From positions 177,427,121-177,491,120 of the forward strand of contig CM061919.1 of NCBI GenBank assembly GCA_031002005.1: a stretch of 64,000 nucleotides of DNA, in the 5' to 3' direction. This document shows, one piece after another, positions 1 to 10,965 of this stretch (the first letter of the stretch is position 1; each line of letters opens with the position of its first letter). The position numbers and the translations under genes are program-made. This DNA is from Vandiemenella viatica. Taxonomy: Eukaryota > Arthropoda > Insecta > Orthoptera > Morabidae. The notes under the pieces were generated by a model, which was not told the DNA's origin, did no database searches, and saw only the letters and a list, made by a program, of their open reading frames with translations.

Positions 1-261
1 AATTTAAAAAACCTCTGTAAAGGTCTCATTAATGGTTTTTACTTTTTGATTGTAATTAAATTGGGTTACTTATATCTTTGTTAAATTTAAATATCTACTG
101 TAACTATATACAAGTATTATATGGACCGCAGGCTAACTTAGAAATCAAATTGTGGCTCACCTCCAAAACTGGTTGGACAGCCTTGACTAAAACAACTAAG
201 TGTTACATGATACTATTCAGTATTTAGATATAAACCAGGTTGGGGCAACATCTGATTGACT

Positions 262-402
262 ATTGTCGGGACTACTGTTGCATCCGAACGTTTATTTTCG
301 AAGGCTGTTCAAATAGTCTATCAACAAAGGTACAAAATTAAAGGAAAACGATTGAGTAAACTATTGTTTCTGCAAAGTTTGATTAAACACTACTGGTGTT
401 AA
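262..402 (+). pseudogene. hAT transposase C-terminal dimerisation domain, fragment
   Basis: An open frame ending at a TAA (400-402) reads through VASERLFSKA followed by KGKRLSKLLFLQSL. This is the signature of the hATC dimerisation region that closes hAT-superfamily transposases. A TGA at 253-255 ends the frame upstream, so only about 46 residues remain. The catalytic core would lie further left and is either lost or outside the window. Together with the hAT-like terminus near 1148, this suggests the 3' half of one plus-strand hAT element entering from the left edge. The family call is firm; the link to the terminus is inference. Confidence 0.75.
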
Positions 403-576
403 GTGGTTAAAGACTTAAAATTAGTATTTTTAGGCAGATTTAGACTTAGTATTTAATATCTGGTTTTTGTCGTAATTGTCTGGTATAGTAAAAAATCTCT
501 AGTTTCTGTTTCACTCACAAAGCTATACCTCACATATACAACACTACTTAATCAACAAATGTTATCATAAAATTAA

Positions 577-811
577 TTTTTTAATGTTGTGTGAATGGTA
601 ACACTCTGACCTCGCATTCGGGAGGACGTGGGTTTGAATCCCTGTCCGGGCATCCAGATTTGGGTTTTCCATGGTTTCCCCAAATCACTCCAGGTGAATG
701 CCGGGCGGCTTCCCTCAAAAAGACTTGACCGAATTCCTTCCCGTACTTTGCCCTCAGTCCCTTCCCACCTATATTGAAATCGACGAAGCGTAAAACCATA
801 AACAAAAAAAG
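577..811 (+). mobile_element. tRNA-derived SINE (family A), full copy
   Basis: The head carries a pol III B-box (GGTTTGAATCC) and the body has the family landmarks: a GGGTTTTCCATGG block, a CAAATCACTCCAGG block, and a CGACGAAGCGTAAAACCATA tail followed by an A run. Both sides carry the same 11-bp target duplication, CATAAAATTAA (566-576 and 812-822), which fixes the ends. This is the commonest repeat in the window, with about a dozen copies. It is non-coding and depends on LINE machinery for movement. Confidence 0.9.
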
Positions 812-1029
812 CATAAAATTAAATACAGGATTACAGCTAGAGCACTATACTGCTGGTATAGTATTACACTGGCCGAACGATCTGCGTTCAACTGGAAATG
901 GTGAATATCTAACTATTGTCACATTTTCTGTTGGGGATTTTAAAGGAACAGGTAAAAGATAAATGGAACGACATTTGCCGACGAATATTGTTGGTTTTTA
1001 TTTGTTGAGCTAAGGAAAACATAAAAGTA

Positions 1030-1148
1030 TTCGATGTTGAAAAAACAATATGTTTTTTTAGCGATTCATCGAAAAACATCGATGCAGGGTTCAGATGTTT
1101 TACATCGAATAAAAACATCGATGTACTTTCTATGTGGACACCCCTAGT
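1030..1148. mobile_element. hAT-like terminal region with repeated ACATCGATG motifs
   Basis: The motif AACATCGATG and partial copies occur several times in both orientations between about 1040 and 1125. The block ends at GGACACCCCTAG. Short subterminal palindromic repeats next to a TAGGGGTGTCC end are typical of hAT elements. It may be the 3' end of the element whose transposase tail lies at 262-402. I could not find its partner end or a target duplication in the window. Confidence 0.45.
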
Positions 1149-2052
1149 CTACGCCATTCTTCTTAACTAGTTCTCGTAGTGGTTTCTCCAGACGTCGGAC
1201 ATTGTAACTGCCTCTGACCAGTATACCTTCTCCAGGAGCTGCTCGTGGTTTGTGCAAGTTGCTCCCTGCTGCGATTCTGGGATATTCACACTTGAATCTT
1301 CATTCTCCTGCAAAACTGAAAATACATTACTTAAGGGCAACATATAATTTTCCAGACGGTGATTTCGGAACGTCGATGTCTTTCTACGATCCACACGTTG
1401 CCAGGAGTTTTCTGAAAGAGGTACACGATCATCCACGCTATCAAATATTGGCAGTTCTGTTTCACCAGCTTCGGGAGTTTCCCCAACACAACGCCGTTAT
1501 TAGTCTAGGATGTTCCATAGCTGCGCGTGAAGAGGTGCCATAGTAGTTAAAATCTCTTCCAGAGTCTGACGCCTACTGAAACACATTCCACATGTCATAC
1601 CTCCTGAAACAGCCGAAATTCTACACGAGAGGAGTTCTCTACTAAACAGAAAATATTGAGAGATAAAAACAAATATAATCTAACACACTTTAAATCGATT
1701 AAATACAGATAGCGGCAACTGCTCTTTACAGCGGCTGAAGTTCAACTAACTAAATAAGTAATATTCAGATATAAGAAAAAATGCTATCTATCACACTTTA
1801 GCTCAAAATTCCACTGTTTTGCAACGGAGAAATTCGATCTTGACCATTTTCAACGTTTATCTTGTTTTGTTCAATTTTTCGATTTGGATGGAGTATTAAA
1901 TTTGATTAATCGTTTCCCGATTTTTTCTGTCATATCTTTCACTTATGATAGCCTGACGTATTGTTTGTGGTTTTCACTTGGCCAGTTTATCTTTGGTTTA
2001 ATGATGATTGCTCGTGCTTTCAGTTGAGACCCATAACCATTTTGTTTCAGTG
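1149..2052. other. Unassigned sequence with a moderately GC patch
   Basis: The stretch 1150-1640 is less AT-rich than its surroundings and is open for 89 codons on the minus strand (1167-1436) and 97 on the plus strand (1250-1543). Neither product matches a family I know. It may be a decayed transposon coding region. The rest, 1640-2052, is AT-rich and shows nothing. Confidence 0.3.
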
Positions 2053-2060
2053 CGCGACTA

Positions 2061-2101
2061 CAGGGCCGGCGCTAGAAATTTCGGGCCCGGGTAAAATGGG
2101 C

Positions 2102-2138
<37 letters not shown>

Positions 2139-2280
2139 CTTTACAAAATGGGCAGGCGACAATGGGCGTAATCTTGGCTTAATGGCCCGGGGGGCCCCTA
2201 TAGTCGGTGATCGGGCCCCCATCAGTCCACTGGGCCCGGGTACTTTTGACCCGCTTACCTCTCCCCTAACGCCGGCCCTG
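2061..2280. mobile_element. 220-bp non-autonomous hAT element (MITE)
   Basis: Terminal inverted repeats CAGGGCCGGCG...CGCCGGCCCTG bound the element. The flanks are a perfect 8-bp target duplication, CGCGACTA (2053-2060 and 2281-2288). An 8-bp duplication and CAG-type ends are diagnostic of hAT. The inside is GC-rich except for a run of 32 T residues at 2105-2136, and it encodes nothing. Confidence 0.92.
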
Positions 2281-2288
2281 CGCGACTA

Positions 2289-4070
2289 AAATATTTTCTT
2301 TCGTTCTCTGTTTTGTGTCTGCCTCACAGCTCTGCACAACAGCGTTTTAATCAAAGCTCGTTTTTATGTCGGGTGATGATGTGACGAATCGTGGAGGTCT
2401 ATATGATTGGTTTTCTGAATACCGCGTGCTCCTCCTGGGTACTTTCTCACTAAAACATTTAGCAAGTCCAGATGTCTTTTCGCCTCTCGTTCCAGTGTAA
2501 ACATAATATTGAAGATGATATTTCTGATTGAATGTAGGGACCGGTTCAGCTCTTCTTTCCCGTGGAGCCATTACACAAAAGAATCATCTGCATATCTAAG
2601 CCAGCAGGACAGTTTCTTTGATACAATGTCAACGCATATCTTCATAAGTTTTACCACAAATAAATTTGCCAGTTTTGATTATAAAAGGCTACCTAATACT
2701 ACTACTAGTTGAAGTATAACCAATGGTCCAGTGATAATAGGAGGAGGTCAGACACTGTGCAAAAACAGAGCTCAATTCATCATTAACTTCTTTGTCTATT
2801 ATCTCCAACACATCATGCACTCATCTTTCAGCAATCAATCTCAGAGGACGATATCTCAATATCGTTTTCCAGTGTATGAGAAGAAATGTCAGAAGTAGCG
2901 CCAGATTTACAGTGTGTCACAACAGTGGAATGTTGCGAACTTGCCCTTCTTTTGACGTGGGTTAGAATCTTTGAACAGATAAGACACTATCTGTGGATGT
3001 CTCGTTTCGCTACTTGTTTGATATTTTTCATATTCTGTGACTATCCATGTTCTGAATGTAGTTTACCCACCTAATATGGTAGTTATGTAATTCGTCTGAT
3101 AATTTCCGTTTGTCTATTCTTCGTATGACGTTATCAAGTGTTCAGTCTATACTTTCTAATCCTTTTTTCTCTCTCATTGAGTATTATTACGAGAGCACAG
3201 ATTGACGAAAAGGCATTTTAGAAAGGATACATTTGATCCTAAGTGTGAGAATACAAACTAGTGGAAAACATTTTGATCACTGTATGTTTGGAATTTATAA
3301 AAAAAATTTTCTTTCTGTGCTGTAAAAGTGAATCGAAAAGTTAAACTGTTTAAAAGGTAGAAAACAAATTAAACTCAAGAGAAATGCTATTGATTATACA
3401 AATAAAAAGAAAATAAATAAATAAAGCTGCTTAATTACTCATCCAGTCATTATTAATAGTATATTTAAAATGAAAAGGTTGTAGAAGATTTAGTTAATGG
3501 AATTATATTAAAATCGTTTTCGAAATAATTTATAACGTATAAAAATTTATTTCCCTGTGAAGCTCTTTTAATTATTAAAAGATGACTTGTATTTTTACAA
3601 TTTTCATATCTAAGACTCAAAATCGTGCACGTATCTGTAGAGCAGATTACAAACTTTAAATTCCTTGAGCGCATCTTTGAGTATCTCTTGCGTCTGAAGA
3701 AGAATTCATCTATTCTGTACTGAAGGTCAAACTAACACCTTGAGCTAATTGTCACCATCATCATCATCATCAGCATTAACTTCAAAGATTTGTCTTTATA
3801 AGACATTTATAAGGTTTGAAAATTGGTTTATCCTATCGAACGTCAAACTCATCGTGTTCGATGTTGTTATAGATATGTTGGAAGATTTATACATTACCAT
3901 TTTGGCTATTCAGGGAATATTTTGGCGAACCACTAAAAAATAACTCTACCGTTAAAATCTTCTCCAATCCGTAAATAAAATTTTCCTTTTTTCCAAATGT
4001 CAAGAGAATTTCAATCAGTAAAAGCTTTCTAATATAAGAGAACTTCTGTAGTGAAATTCGAGACGTAGCG
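2289..4070. other. AT-rich interval with no recognised gene
   Basis: Only short chance-length frames are present. One minus-strand frame (2347-2571, 74 codons, starting MAPRERRAEPVPTF) is slightly protein-like, but I cannot assign it. A short CATCATCATCAT simple repeat lies near 3755. Confidence 0.3.
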
Positions 4071-4074
4071 GTGC

Positions 4075-4265
4075 AGTAGTTTGATTCTATAACGGTCATC
4101 ATATTAGTGTTCTTCCCTACGGCAGGTTTTCATTTGGTGGTTTTCCATGCTCTCCTTCTTTCTGCCCTCCACTTCACGTCCATGTAGTTTCCGTTTCCCT
4201 TGATGTCATCTATGATATTTAACCTCTTTCTTCCTCTTACGCTCCTCCCACAAAATAGTGCTTCC
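4075..4265 (-). pseudogene. LINE reverse-transcriptase ORF, extreme C-terminal remnant
   Basis: The minus strand translates to RGRKRLNIIDDIKGNGNY followed by WRAERRRAWKTTK. This matches the conserved tail of many arthropod non-LTR elements: a GRRR..R..DDI stretch, then an AEDR..W stretch just before the stop. The catalytic domains are absent. It abuts the 5' side of the plus-strand CR1 element and is a separate, older insertion. Confidence 0.5.
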
Positions 4266-4429
4266 AAGGCATCTGTTAAGGAATAGAGGCGTGGGACAAA
4301 TAATAGGAAGAAAAAGGCTCTGCTGCTAGATAATAGCCATGGGAGAGGTGTAGGCTCTCTACTGCATGATCAGTTAGACACAGGCTACCAGGTCTCAAGC
4401 TTTTTCAAACTCAGTGCAACATCAGGGAA

Positions 4430-4850
4430 GGTAATAGAGGATATAGGATAACTTTGTAGAGATTTCACTAAGGACCGTAGAGTAGTGATAGTTGGAGGTG
4501 CGGGGAATAGTATTGATAGGAACGCAAGTTGTAGTATAGAGAGTGGCTTGAGGAAGGTGGTGAAGGAGTCACAGCATACCAGAGTGGAACTCATGCAGGT
4601 CTAAGTCACCATGATCGGCCACAGTTGAACCACGCTGTGAGACTGGTAACGTGGAAACAGAGATATTATTTGGAAGGGGCACTATTTTTGTTTTTGGGGT
4701 TTTGCCTGTGATCACCATTGGTAGGTGGGGTTACACTACGCGCGGCCTACACGTAAATAGAAGAGGAAAGTACGTACTTTCTGAGTTGTTAGGTGCCCAC
4801 TTCCAGTTACGATGGGACAGGACTGTGCCTTTTCTAGATTAGGGGAAACT
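4430..4850 (+). pseudogene. CR1 ORF1 esterase-like (SGNS hydrolase) domain
   Basis: The frame from about 4462 reads KDRRVVIVGGAGNS, which resembles the first SGNS block. A second frame ends with RGLHVNRRGKYVLSELLG (4738-4790), resembling the last SGNS block, in which a conserved His sits in a G-H-N-G context. Between them the frame is lost through stops and shifts. ORF1 proteins of several CR1-group elements carry such an esterase, thought to help membrane or RNP handling. The catalytic Ser/Asp cannot be confirmed in this decayed copy. It lies directly upstream of the endonuclease, as in intact elements. Confidence 0.65.
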
Positions 4851-5003
4851 GGCGAGGGGTAAAAATAAGTGATCAAATATGATAATGATTGTAGATGAAC
4901 GATGGGAAAAAACGTAAATGCGAAAGAAATAGATGAAGTTGTTGAAATAATAACGCACGAGGGTACAACTGGAAAGACAAAGATTAATGCTGAAAATAGC
5001 ATA

Positions 5004-5240
5004 AAGCCATAAATAAGAGTGTTATTGGTGAACTGTAGAAACATAATAAACAAAGTAATAGAAATTGCAAACTTAATAGAGATACAGAAACCACAAGTGA
5101 TTATTGGGATCGAGTCTTGGTTAAAAGAAGGAGAATTAGACAAGGACGTTTTCTCTGATGGTTACAGAGTGTAGCGCAGAGATAGGGGAGCAATTGGTGG
5201 TGGGTTACTCATATTGATTATTAAAGATCACTAAAGTTGC
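5004..5240 (+). pseudogene. CR1 ORF2 apurinic-like endonuclease domain, N-terminal part
   Basis: The frame reads IRVLLVNCRNIINK, then KPQVIIGIESWLKEG, then DRGAIGGGLLILIKDH. This matches the first blocks of the endonuclease/exonuclease/phosphatase fold of LINEs: the N-C-R-S/N block, an acidic residue in the ESWL block, and the GGG-V/L block. A TAG interrupts it after FSDGYRV (near 5173), and the later blocks (N-D and S-D-H) are missing or unreadable. The domain would nick target DNA to prime reverse transcription. Confidence 0.7.
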
Positions 5241-5788
5241 CTAATGTAACTGAAGGAATAAGTAATAATACTGATGGATTTTAGGGGATTCGTTTAACCA
5301 GTGGCCACTATAGAAGGGTGAAAGAGGTATAATTATAAAAAGGCACAGACTTTAGAATTGAAGAGATATTTTAGGGAAAGGTTCAGCAAATGGAAGAATC
5401 GCACAAGAACAGTGGAGGCGAAGTGCGAAGATTTTAAGGAGATAGTAAAAAAGGGTGAGGAAATGTTTATTCCAAAGTAGAAAATAAAGAGAAGTAAAGA
5501 GCCTACATATTACAATAGGGAGGTGAGAAGCTTAAAGAGGTTGGTGAGACGGAAGCATAACAGAGTTATGAGGCAGGAAGACAGTATGGAATACTTAAAA
5601 CAACTAAATAAGCAATTAATAAGAGCAAAGAGAGTAGTAAAGAATGGGTCATATCGCGTGAAAACACTCTGCTCACTCGGGAGAAGACTACATTACTTTG
5701 GTATGATCAAAGAATTTGGTTTAAAATGAGTCTGAGGTCTCGACGCGTACCAGAGGACCGGAAAAGAGCAATAGTAATACTGGTTCAT

Positions 5789-6006
5789 TCAGAGCGTGGT
5801 GGTGAGTGGTTAACGCTCTGGCCTCGCATTCGGGAGTACGGCGCGGCGGTTCGAATCCCTGTCCGGGCATCCAGATTTGGGTTTTCCATGGTTTCCCCAT
5901 ATCACTCCAGGTAAATGCCGGGAAGCTTCCTACAAAAGACCATGGCGAATTCCTTCTCATTTCTTGTCCTCAACGTCGACGAGGCGTAAAGTCATAATTA
6001 AAAAAA
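5789..6006 (+). mobile_element. SINE family A inserted inside the CR1 LINE
   Basis: The copy starts at GAGCGTGGTGGTGAGTGG and has the B-box GGTTCGAATCC, the GGGTTTTCCATGG block and a GACGAGGCGTAAAGTCATAA end with an A run. Its flanks, TACTGGTTCAT on the left and GTACCAGTTCAT on the right, are a near match and look like an eroded target duplication. Nesting shows the LINE was present first. Confidence 0.87.
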
Positions 6007-6029
6007 GTACCAGTTCATAATGGGGGAGG

Positions 6030-7285
6030 GGAGGTGAGAAATAGGGTTGGAAATTACAGGCCGGTTAGTTTGACATCGGTGATAGGCAAAATGATGGAGA
6101 GATTGATATGCAACTATATCGGAAATATCTGCGAGGAAAGAAACTGGTTTGCAGATAGACATCATGGTTTTAGGTAATGATTTTGTTATGAATCTCAGAT
6201 GGTGGGCAATATGCAAGATATTTCAGATGAATTGGACATTGGAGGCAGAGATGATAGTGTAGCACTAGATGTGTCTAAGGCATTTGACTGAGTGAGCCAT
6301 TGGATTGGATTAAAAATCTACTTGCTGGGTAGAGCAATTCTTAAAAGCCAGAAAGCAAAGCGTTAGAGTAGGAAATACACTATCAAAAGAGGTGGAAGTA
6401 AATATAGGAGTGCCACAGGGTAGTGTATTAAGACCGATACTATTCATTATTCTAATGAATGATTGTGTTGATGGTTTCCAATCAGAATTTAGGTTGTTTA
6501 CAGTTGACAGAATGATATATAATTGGATCAAAAACACGAGAAGACTGTGAACAGCTGCAGGGTGAACTGGATAGAATATCTAAATGGGTAAGTCAGCTGG
6601 GAATGAAGACAAATGCTAAGAAGAGTCAGTTTATAGGGTACACAGGTAAAAAAACTAAAGATTGTTTATGATTATTAGGTGGTGTCAGAATCGGTTGTCG
6701 AAGGCTTGAAGTGTAAATACGTTGGTATAATGTTTGATAATAATTGGGCAGAGCACATTGGGCAGGTGGTAGCAAAAGGTTACAAAATCCTACATTTACT
6801 GGAGAGGGTGATGAGAGGATGTACCAGAGAAGTTAGTGAATTTGATTACAAGACTTTGGTCAGACCATTGATTGAATATGGTGGTGTAGTTTGGGACTCA
6901 CATTTTAGGTATTAAATACAGGAGTTGGGGGGCGTGCAAAGAAGAACAGCTAGATTTGTCTGTGGAAATTATCGCAGGACCCAGTCAGTATTTGATATGG
7001 TAAAGGAGCTGAATTGTGAGTCATTGGAGGATAGAAGGAGGGTGAAGAGAATGCTGGGAATGTACAGGGCATATGTTGGTCGAAGAGTTAGGAATAGTGC
7101 ATGAAAAGGGAAAGATGACCATAATCATAAACTGGCACTCGATTTCATGCATAAGGGAGTGAGAAACTTTTCTTATGTAGGTAATGATGTCAGGGATTGG
7201 AAAAAATTCCCGAGTGATGGATAATTTACCAAAAACGCTGAGGGAATTTAGAATTAAATTTCGTAAATCACAAAAGTAGAGGCGG
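6030..7285 (+). pseudogene. CR1 reverse transcriptase with degraded catalytic box
   Basis: Recognisable blocks in order are VGNYRPVSLTSVIGKMMERL (RT fingers), LDVSKAFD followed by a stop (palm, first Asp), GVPQGSVL near 6410, a changed catalytic box LFTVDRMIYN near 6495 where LFADD is expected, and LGMKTNAKKSQF near 6600. The C-terminal region has GYKIL.LLERVMRGCTREV and LVRPLIEYGGVVWDSHF (6679-6915). Several in-frame stops and frame changes are present, and the second and third catalytic residues are altered, so the enzyme is inactive. The intact-looking relative at 62271-62906 covers the same C-terminal region. Confidence 0.82.
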
Positions 7286-7299
7286 AGGAATTTAACACT

Positions 7300-8074
7300 C
7301 AAATTATATTAAAAAAATGAAAAAAATAAAATGGTAAATTAGATGACTAAGGGAATAGCTTGACCTATCTTCATATTTATCAGTTTAATTCCTTTATCGA
7401 TCTCCATACTCTTTGCATTTGCCCGTAATTGTTCCTGTCCATAGGTTCTCATGAATCAATCTGAATGAAACAGCAGCGCCTCTAGTGGTAAGTTTCCAGC
7501 ACCACCTCTAACAAGAAGTAGGTTTCTACCAGTTTTTCCGCGTTCTGGATTCGGTTTATAGACGAGAACGTGTTCGTAAGTGTACATTGATCTCTTCCCA
7601 GTTCGAAACGAACGATGAGTGGTTTCCAGTAAAAATATAAGGATTTAAAAAAAAAAAAAAATACAACCTTGGACACAGATCTACGAAGAAGTGTCAGTTA
7701 ATGCTGCTTTTATTATTATTTTTTTTGAAGATGTGAGTGACTAATTTCTACTCTACAGTTGAGAACTGTCAACAAGGATATTGTCTAGAAGTGAAGCTAC
7801 ATGTTTATAGAGACAAAAAACAGACTGGATGTCTTGTGCAACAGCGCCGGATATTGCATAATGAAAATGAGTACGCCCATACATCACTTTTGATAAGATA
7901 GCAAGTGGTCAAGAACTTGGCCGTTGTGTTGCTTGTTACCCAATCATCTGCCCTTCTGACTTAATTCCAGCAAGGACTTCGCGTTCCTCAAACTAAAATC
8001 CGGAAGGTTCGTCATTTTGAATCCATTGACGCTACCCCTTCCAATAATGATAAATCGCTTTCAGACCTGCATAC
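7300..8074. other. AT-rich interval with no recognised gene
   Basis: Nothing with coding similarity is seen. An A run of 15 at about 7648 and a T-rich patch near 7715 are the only simple features. Confidence 0.3.
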
Positions 8075-8193
8075 CATATTGAATCAAGAGTTTCAGGATT
8101 CTTTTGTTAGTAGCAAACAGTGGAATGACTTGCAAGGAAATTATTTCGAAGGCAAAAGGATTGGATCGTTTGGTGGCCTGGGTGGTTAATTAA
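8075..8193 (+). pseudogene. Possible mariner transposase C-terminal tail
   Basis: The frame reads EFQDSFVSSKQWNDLQGNYF followed by EG. It resembles the closing segment of mariner transposases, where a W...C....G.YFEG-like pattern precedes the stop. No catalytic residues, inverted repeats or clear partner ends are visible nearby. This is a short similarity judged by eye and could be chance. Confidence 0.35.
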
Positions 8194-8429
8194 TGGTTAA
8201 GGCTGGTGGCGACGCATCTGTTGACTAACCTGCCCAATTATTAACTTCCACTTCATTCTTGATAATCTTCTTTCTGGAAGATGGTTGCTTTTCTTACTTT
8301 TTGACACCTAAAAGTATCCCTTGAATGTGGACTATTTAAGTTGATCTAGATAATTGTTAGCGATTGACTTCTTAACCTATTTGAAATAAAGCGTTTATAC
8401 GGAGAAAATCCTAATTTATTACTCTTTAC

Positions 8430-8667
8430 AAAAAATCTGAGTACCATACACCAGGCTAAATGAATGTCTGAGCTGAACTATACAGCCAGCTCAATGTGAT
8501 TTGTTGCTAACAAGTATTGACACAAGGACACTACAACACGGACACTACAACACGGACACGACATTCACAGACACAACACTAAACACCCATGCCCTCGGCC
8601 GGACTCGAACCGGCGACCTTCGGTACGCGGAGCTAGCACTCTAGCCCCTACGCTACCGAGGCCGGCT
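8430..8667 (-). mobile_element. tRNA-derived SINE, family B
   Basis: Read on the minus strand, 8588-8667 is tRNA-like: an A-box region TAGCGTAGGGGCTAGAGTGC, then a perfect T-arm of GCCGG / TTCGAGT / CCGGC and a GAGGGC end. It is followed by an unrelated body with a doubled GTCCGTGTTGTAGT motif. The acceptor and anticodon arms do not form a proper tRNA, so this is a SINE head and not a tRNA gene. The 3' boundary is an estimate. Confidence 0.7.
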
Positions 8668-8669
8668 TT

Positions 8670-9405
8670 GTTTCTAAGACATACACTGTAATGTTACATT
8701 GTCAACAATTCTCGTTGATTCTGAACTGATTCAAGGCTACACTATTGCACATGCGTACTAATATGATTTCTTCACGTGAAAAGTGTCTGTGTGTGAAAAA
8801 ATACGAGGACGGTGCTGTGGTTACATCATGTTGTGGTTCTACAGCATATCTGCACTGAAACCCAACACATTATTCCAAATTCGAAGAAATAGATAAAATC
8901 AGCAGCACAAAAGAAATGCCCCTACAGTGGCCACCAGTTTAAATGATTTCTACCACATATTTCACAAATTTTAGGAATTACTCTCACAGCTCTGATTCAT
9001 ATATAAAAAATTTGCACTTTGTTGTTAGGTAGTCAGTTAAATTGAATTTTAAACATACCTACAACCAGCTACAACAGGGGCAGTGATAGAACGATTAGAG
9101 CCTAATCATTTTTGACATTTTACACCCTAGATGACCTTTTCTTGCGTGATCATGACTGTATTCAAACTGAAAAGGAGTAAATAAGTGTCGTGTTTTACCT
9201 TCCTCCCATACCGTCTCAATTTCGATTAAGAAATGTATAAACAATAATATCGTTGGGGCTACAGAACTATTACGTGTTAAATCTATGAATATAAATCATG
9301 GAGAAAAAATTGTGGAAACACTGGAGTGGAAATAATATAGGAATGAGATTACTGTTTACTTATTATTCTTGCATCCGTGCCAGTCATTAACACCAAATAC
9401 TGTAA
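8670..9405. other. AT-rich interval with no recognised gene
   Basis: Read on both strands; I see no coding similarity, RNA gene or clear repeat. Confidence 0.3.
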
Positions 9406-9408
9406 ACT

Positions 9409-9732
9409 TTATTCCTTCCTCTCAATACTCTCAGCAGTTTGCAGCAATTTATTTCTGTTACGTAGGCGATTCAAACTATAGAATATTTCTGAGCCTGTAA
9501 TTTCAGTCATTATCTCTTTAGCAGCATCAGTAAGTAGATGATGGTGTTTCTTGATTTGAAACAGTGTTAAGAGAAAAGTCAAATATAATACCTTCTGTGG
9601 AAGAAGAATTCCTTTCCCAATTCTCACTTGAATTTTCAGGTTCTCATTGATTGCGCAAAGTCTGAAAGTTATAATTCGTTGGTATTCATGTACGTCCTCC
9701 TCGCATATGGATATCTTCGCCTTTTTAAACAT
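9409..9732 (-). CDS. Unidentified 107-codon frame
   Basis: This minus-strand frame starts MFKKAKISICEEDVHEYQ and ends with a basic, helix-prone stretch, LNRLRNRNKLLQTAESIERK. It is one of few long frames here with a balanced amino-acid mix and no overlap with a known repeat. No domain is recognised, there is no signal peptide, and I see no clear promoter or splice context. It could be chance, an exon or a decayed transposon piece. Confidence 0.2.
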   Translation of the reverse strand: MFKKAKISICEEDVHEYQRIITFRLCAINENLKIQVRIGKGILLPQKVLYLTFLLTLFQIKKHHHLLTDAAKEIMTEITGSEIFYSLNRLRNRNKLLQTAESIERKE

Positions 9733-9837
9733 AGTACATACACACTGTTGGAAAAACTGATTGATGTTTATTTGTCACTTAAGCTTCAAGCATTCCTGCC
9801 GGTCGATATTTTTTCTATTGGCATTGGTTAATATGTT

Positions 9838-10042
9838 TACCGAACGTGGTGGGTGAGCGGTTAACGCACTAGCCTCACATTCAGGAGGACGCCGGTTCGA
9901 ATCCCCGTCCGGGCATCGAGATTTGGGTTTTCCATGGTGAATGCCGGGATCCTTTCTTCAAAAGACCATAGTCGAATTCCTTCCAGTCCCATCCCGCTTC
10001 TAATGACTCGACGTCGACGAGGCGTAAAGCCATAAAAAAAGA
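9838..10042 (+). mobile_element. SINE family A
   Basis: A near-consensus copy with GGTGGGTGAGCGGTTAACGC as the A-box region, GGTTCGAATCC as the B-box, a shortened middle, and an ACGAGGCGTAAAGCCATAAA end. The 10-bp target duplication TTAATATGTT flanks it at 9828-9837 and 10043-10052. Confidence 0.92.
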
Positions 10043-10052
10043 TTAATATGTT

Positions 10053-10359
10053 AGCTGTCTTTGAGTGCTTGCCTTAGTTCTAAAGAGTAAAGCAAAGCAT
10101 TATGTAATAATGAAACCAGCCGTATGTTGCCAACTTCTGAGTTGCAAATTTTCTAATCAGAAATGCAAATTACATTCCTAATAAAATGTATAATGACGCG
10201 ATTTCATTTAGAAAGACAAAGAATTAACAAACGATTCAAAACGAATTTCATCAGAGGGGAGACTCTAATATTTTGATGTCTAGTCCATAAAAACCCATAT
10301 TCCGCGATTTTATTTGATATCGTTAAAACCATTTTCAATTTTGCGACCATAAATACAAA
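10053..10359. other. AT-rich interval, nothing recognised
   Basis: No coding similarity or structured repeat is seen in this stretch. Confidence 0.3.
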
Positions 10360-10554
10360 AAAAACATATCCTACTCCACCTGCGGGAGCGCAGGCTGTGC
10401 ATTAATTGAAACTTATCAATATCAGACAAGTAATTTTTACATGAACACTGTTCAACGAAAAACTGATACTAATACGGTAAGTTTCAGTACTTTATGAGGT
10501 TTCACATTAAAATGGAACATACGCTATTTTACCCACGTAGCCACGGGCTGTACT

Positions 10555-10965
10555 AGTCTTGTCTAGTTCGCGAACGAACTAGTTCGGAGAGCGCTCCCAC
10601 AGACGAACTAGTTCCCAGATCTCTCACTTCTTAGCTCCTTAGTTCATTTGATCCTTTTCCGAAGGCCCGACTTTTCATTTAGGTTATTTATTACTATGTC
10701 ATCTAACAGGAAACATAGTTCCCTGTGGACACATTTCACTGAACACACAGATACAAAAAAGAACTGTTCAATATTAATAATTATTGCAGAAGTCTCAAAC
10801 GGAAATTTAACCCGGAATATGAAAGCAAAACACGCTTTGACCCCGTTAACAATTAAAAGACAAACGTAACTACCATAGCAAACAAAAGAGCGAGTGCAGT
10901 ATGGAGGCAAAGCGAGCGAACGATCTGTCTTTCTGGAATTTGAGACGAGAGCGGCCAATACTGTA
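10555..10965 (+). mobile_element. hAT remnant with BED zinc finger
   Basis: The left part contains palindromic CTAGTTCGCGAAC and ACTAGTTC repeats, typical of hAT subterminal regions. It is followed by a decayed BED-finger reading frame. A GAGACGAGAGCGGCC block lies near the right side. The exact ends are unclear; a shared CTGTAC beside both sides may be part of a target duplication. Confidence 0.5.
10696..10869 (+). pseudogene. Degenerate BED zinc finger of a hAT transposase
   Basis: The frame starts at an ATG and reads MSSNRKHSSLWTHFTEH, then NGNLTRNMKAKHALTP. The S.LW.HFT start and the N(L/T)..H...KH end are the two halves of a BED finger, the DNA-binding domain at the N terminus of many hAT transposases. 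The first Cys pair is not evident, and the first His of the second half is changed to Asn (TRNMK where LKRHMK is usual). The frame stops after 57 residues, so no catalytic region follows. Confidence 0.6.

Larger units (their letters stand above)
4290..7290 (+). mobile_element. CR1-type non-LTR retrotransposon, near full length, dead
   Basis: Three parts appear in the order expected of a CR1 LINE: an ORF1 with an SGNS/esterase-like domain (4430-4850), an endonuclease (5004-5240) and a reverse transcriptase (6030-7280). All are broken by stops and frameshifts. A family A SINE (5789-6006) sits between the endonuclease and the reverse transcriptase. The 5' boundary is estimated from where coding similarity starts. 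The 3' end lacks the usual family 3' UTR seen at 24.8 kb and 62.2 kb, so it may be truncated. The same family supplies six shorter copies in the window. Confidence 0.8.

Noticed and set aside
4736..5143. 135-codon minus-strand frame
   Set aside because: It lies antisense to readable CR1 ORF1 and endonuclease blocks, so it is a shadow frame.
8588..8667. tRNA-like sequence on the minus strand
   Set aside because: The T-arm is perfect but the acceptor and anticodon stems do not form, and a long SINE body follows. Treated as a SINE head.
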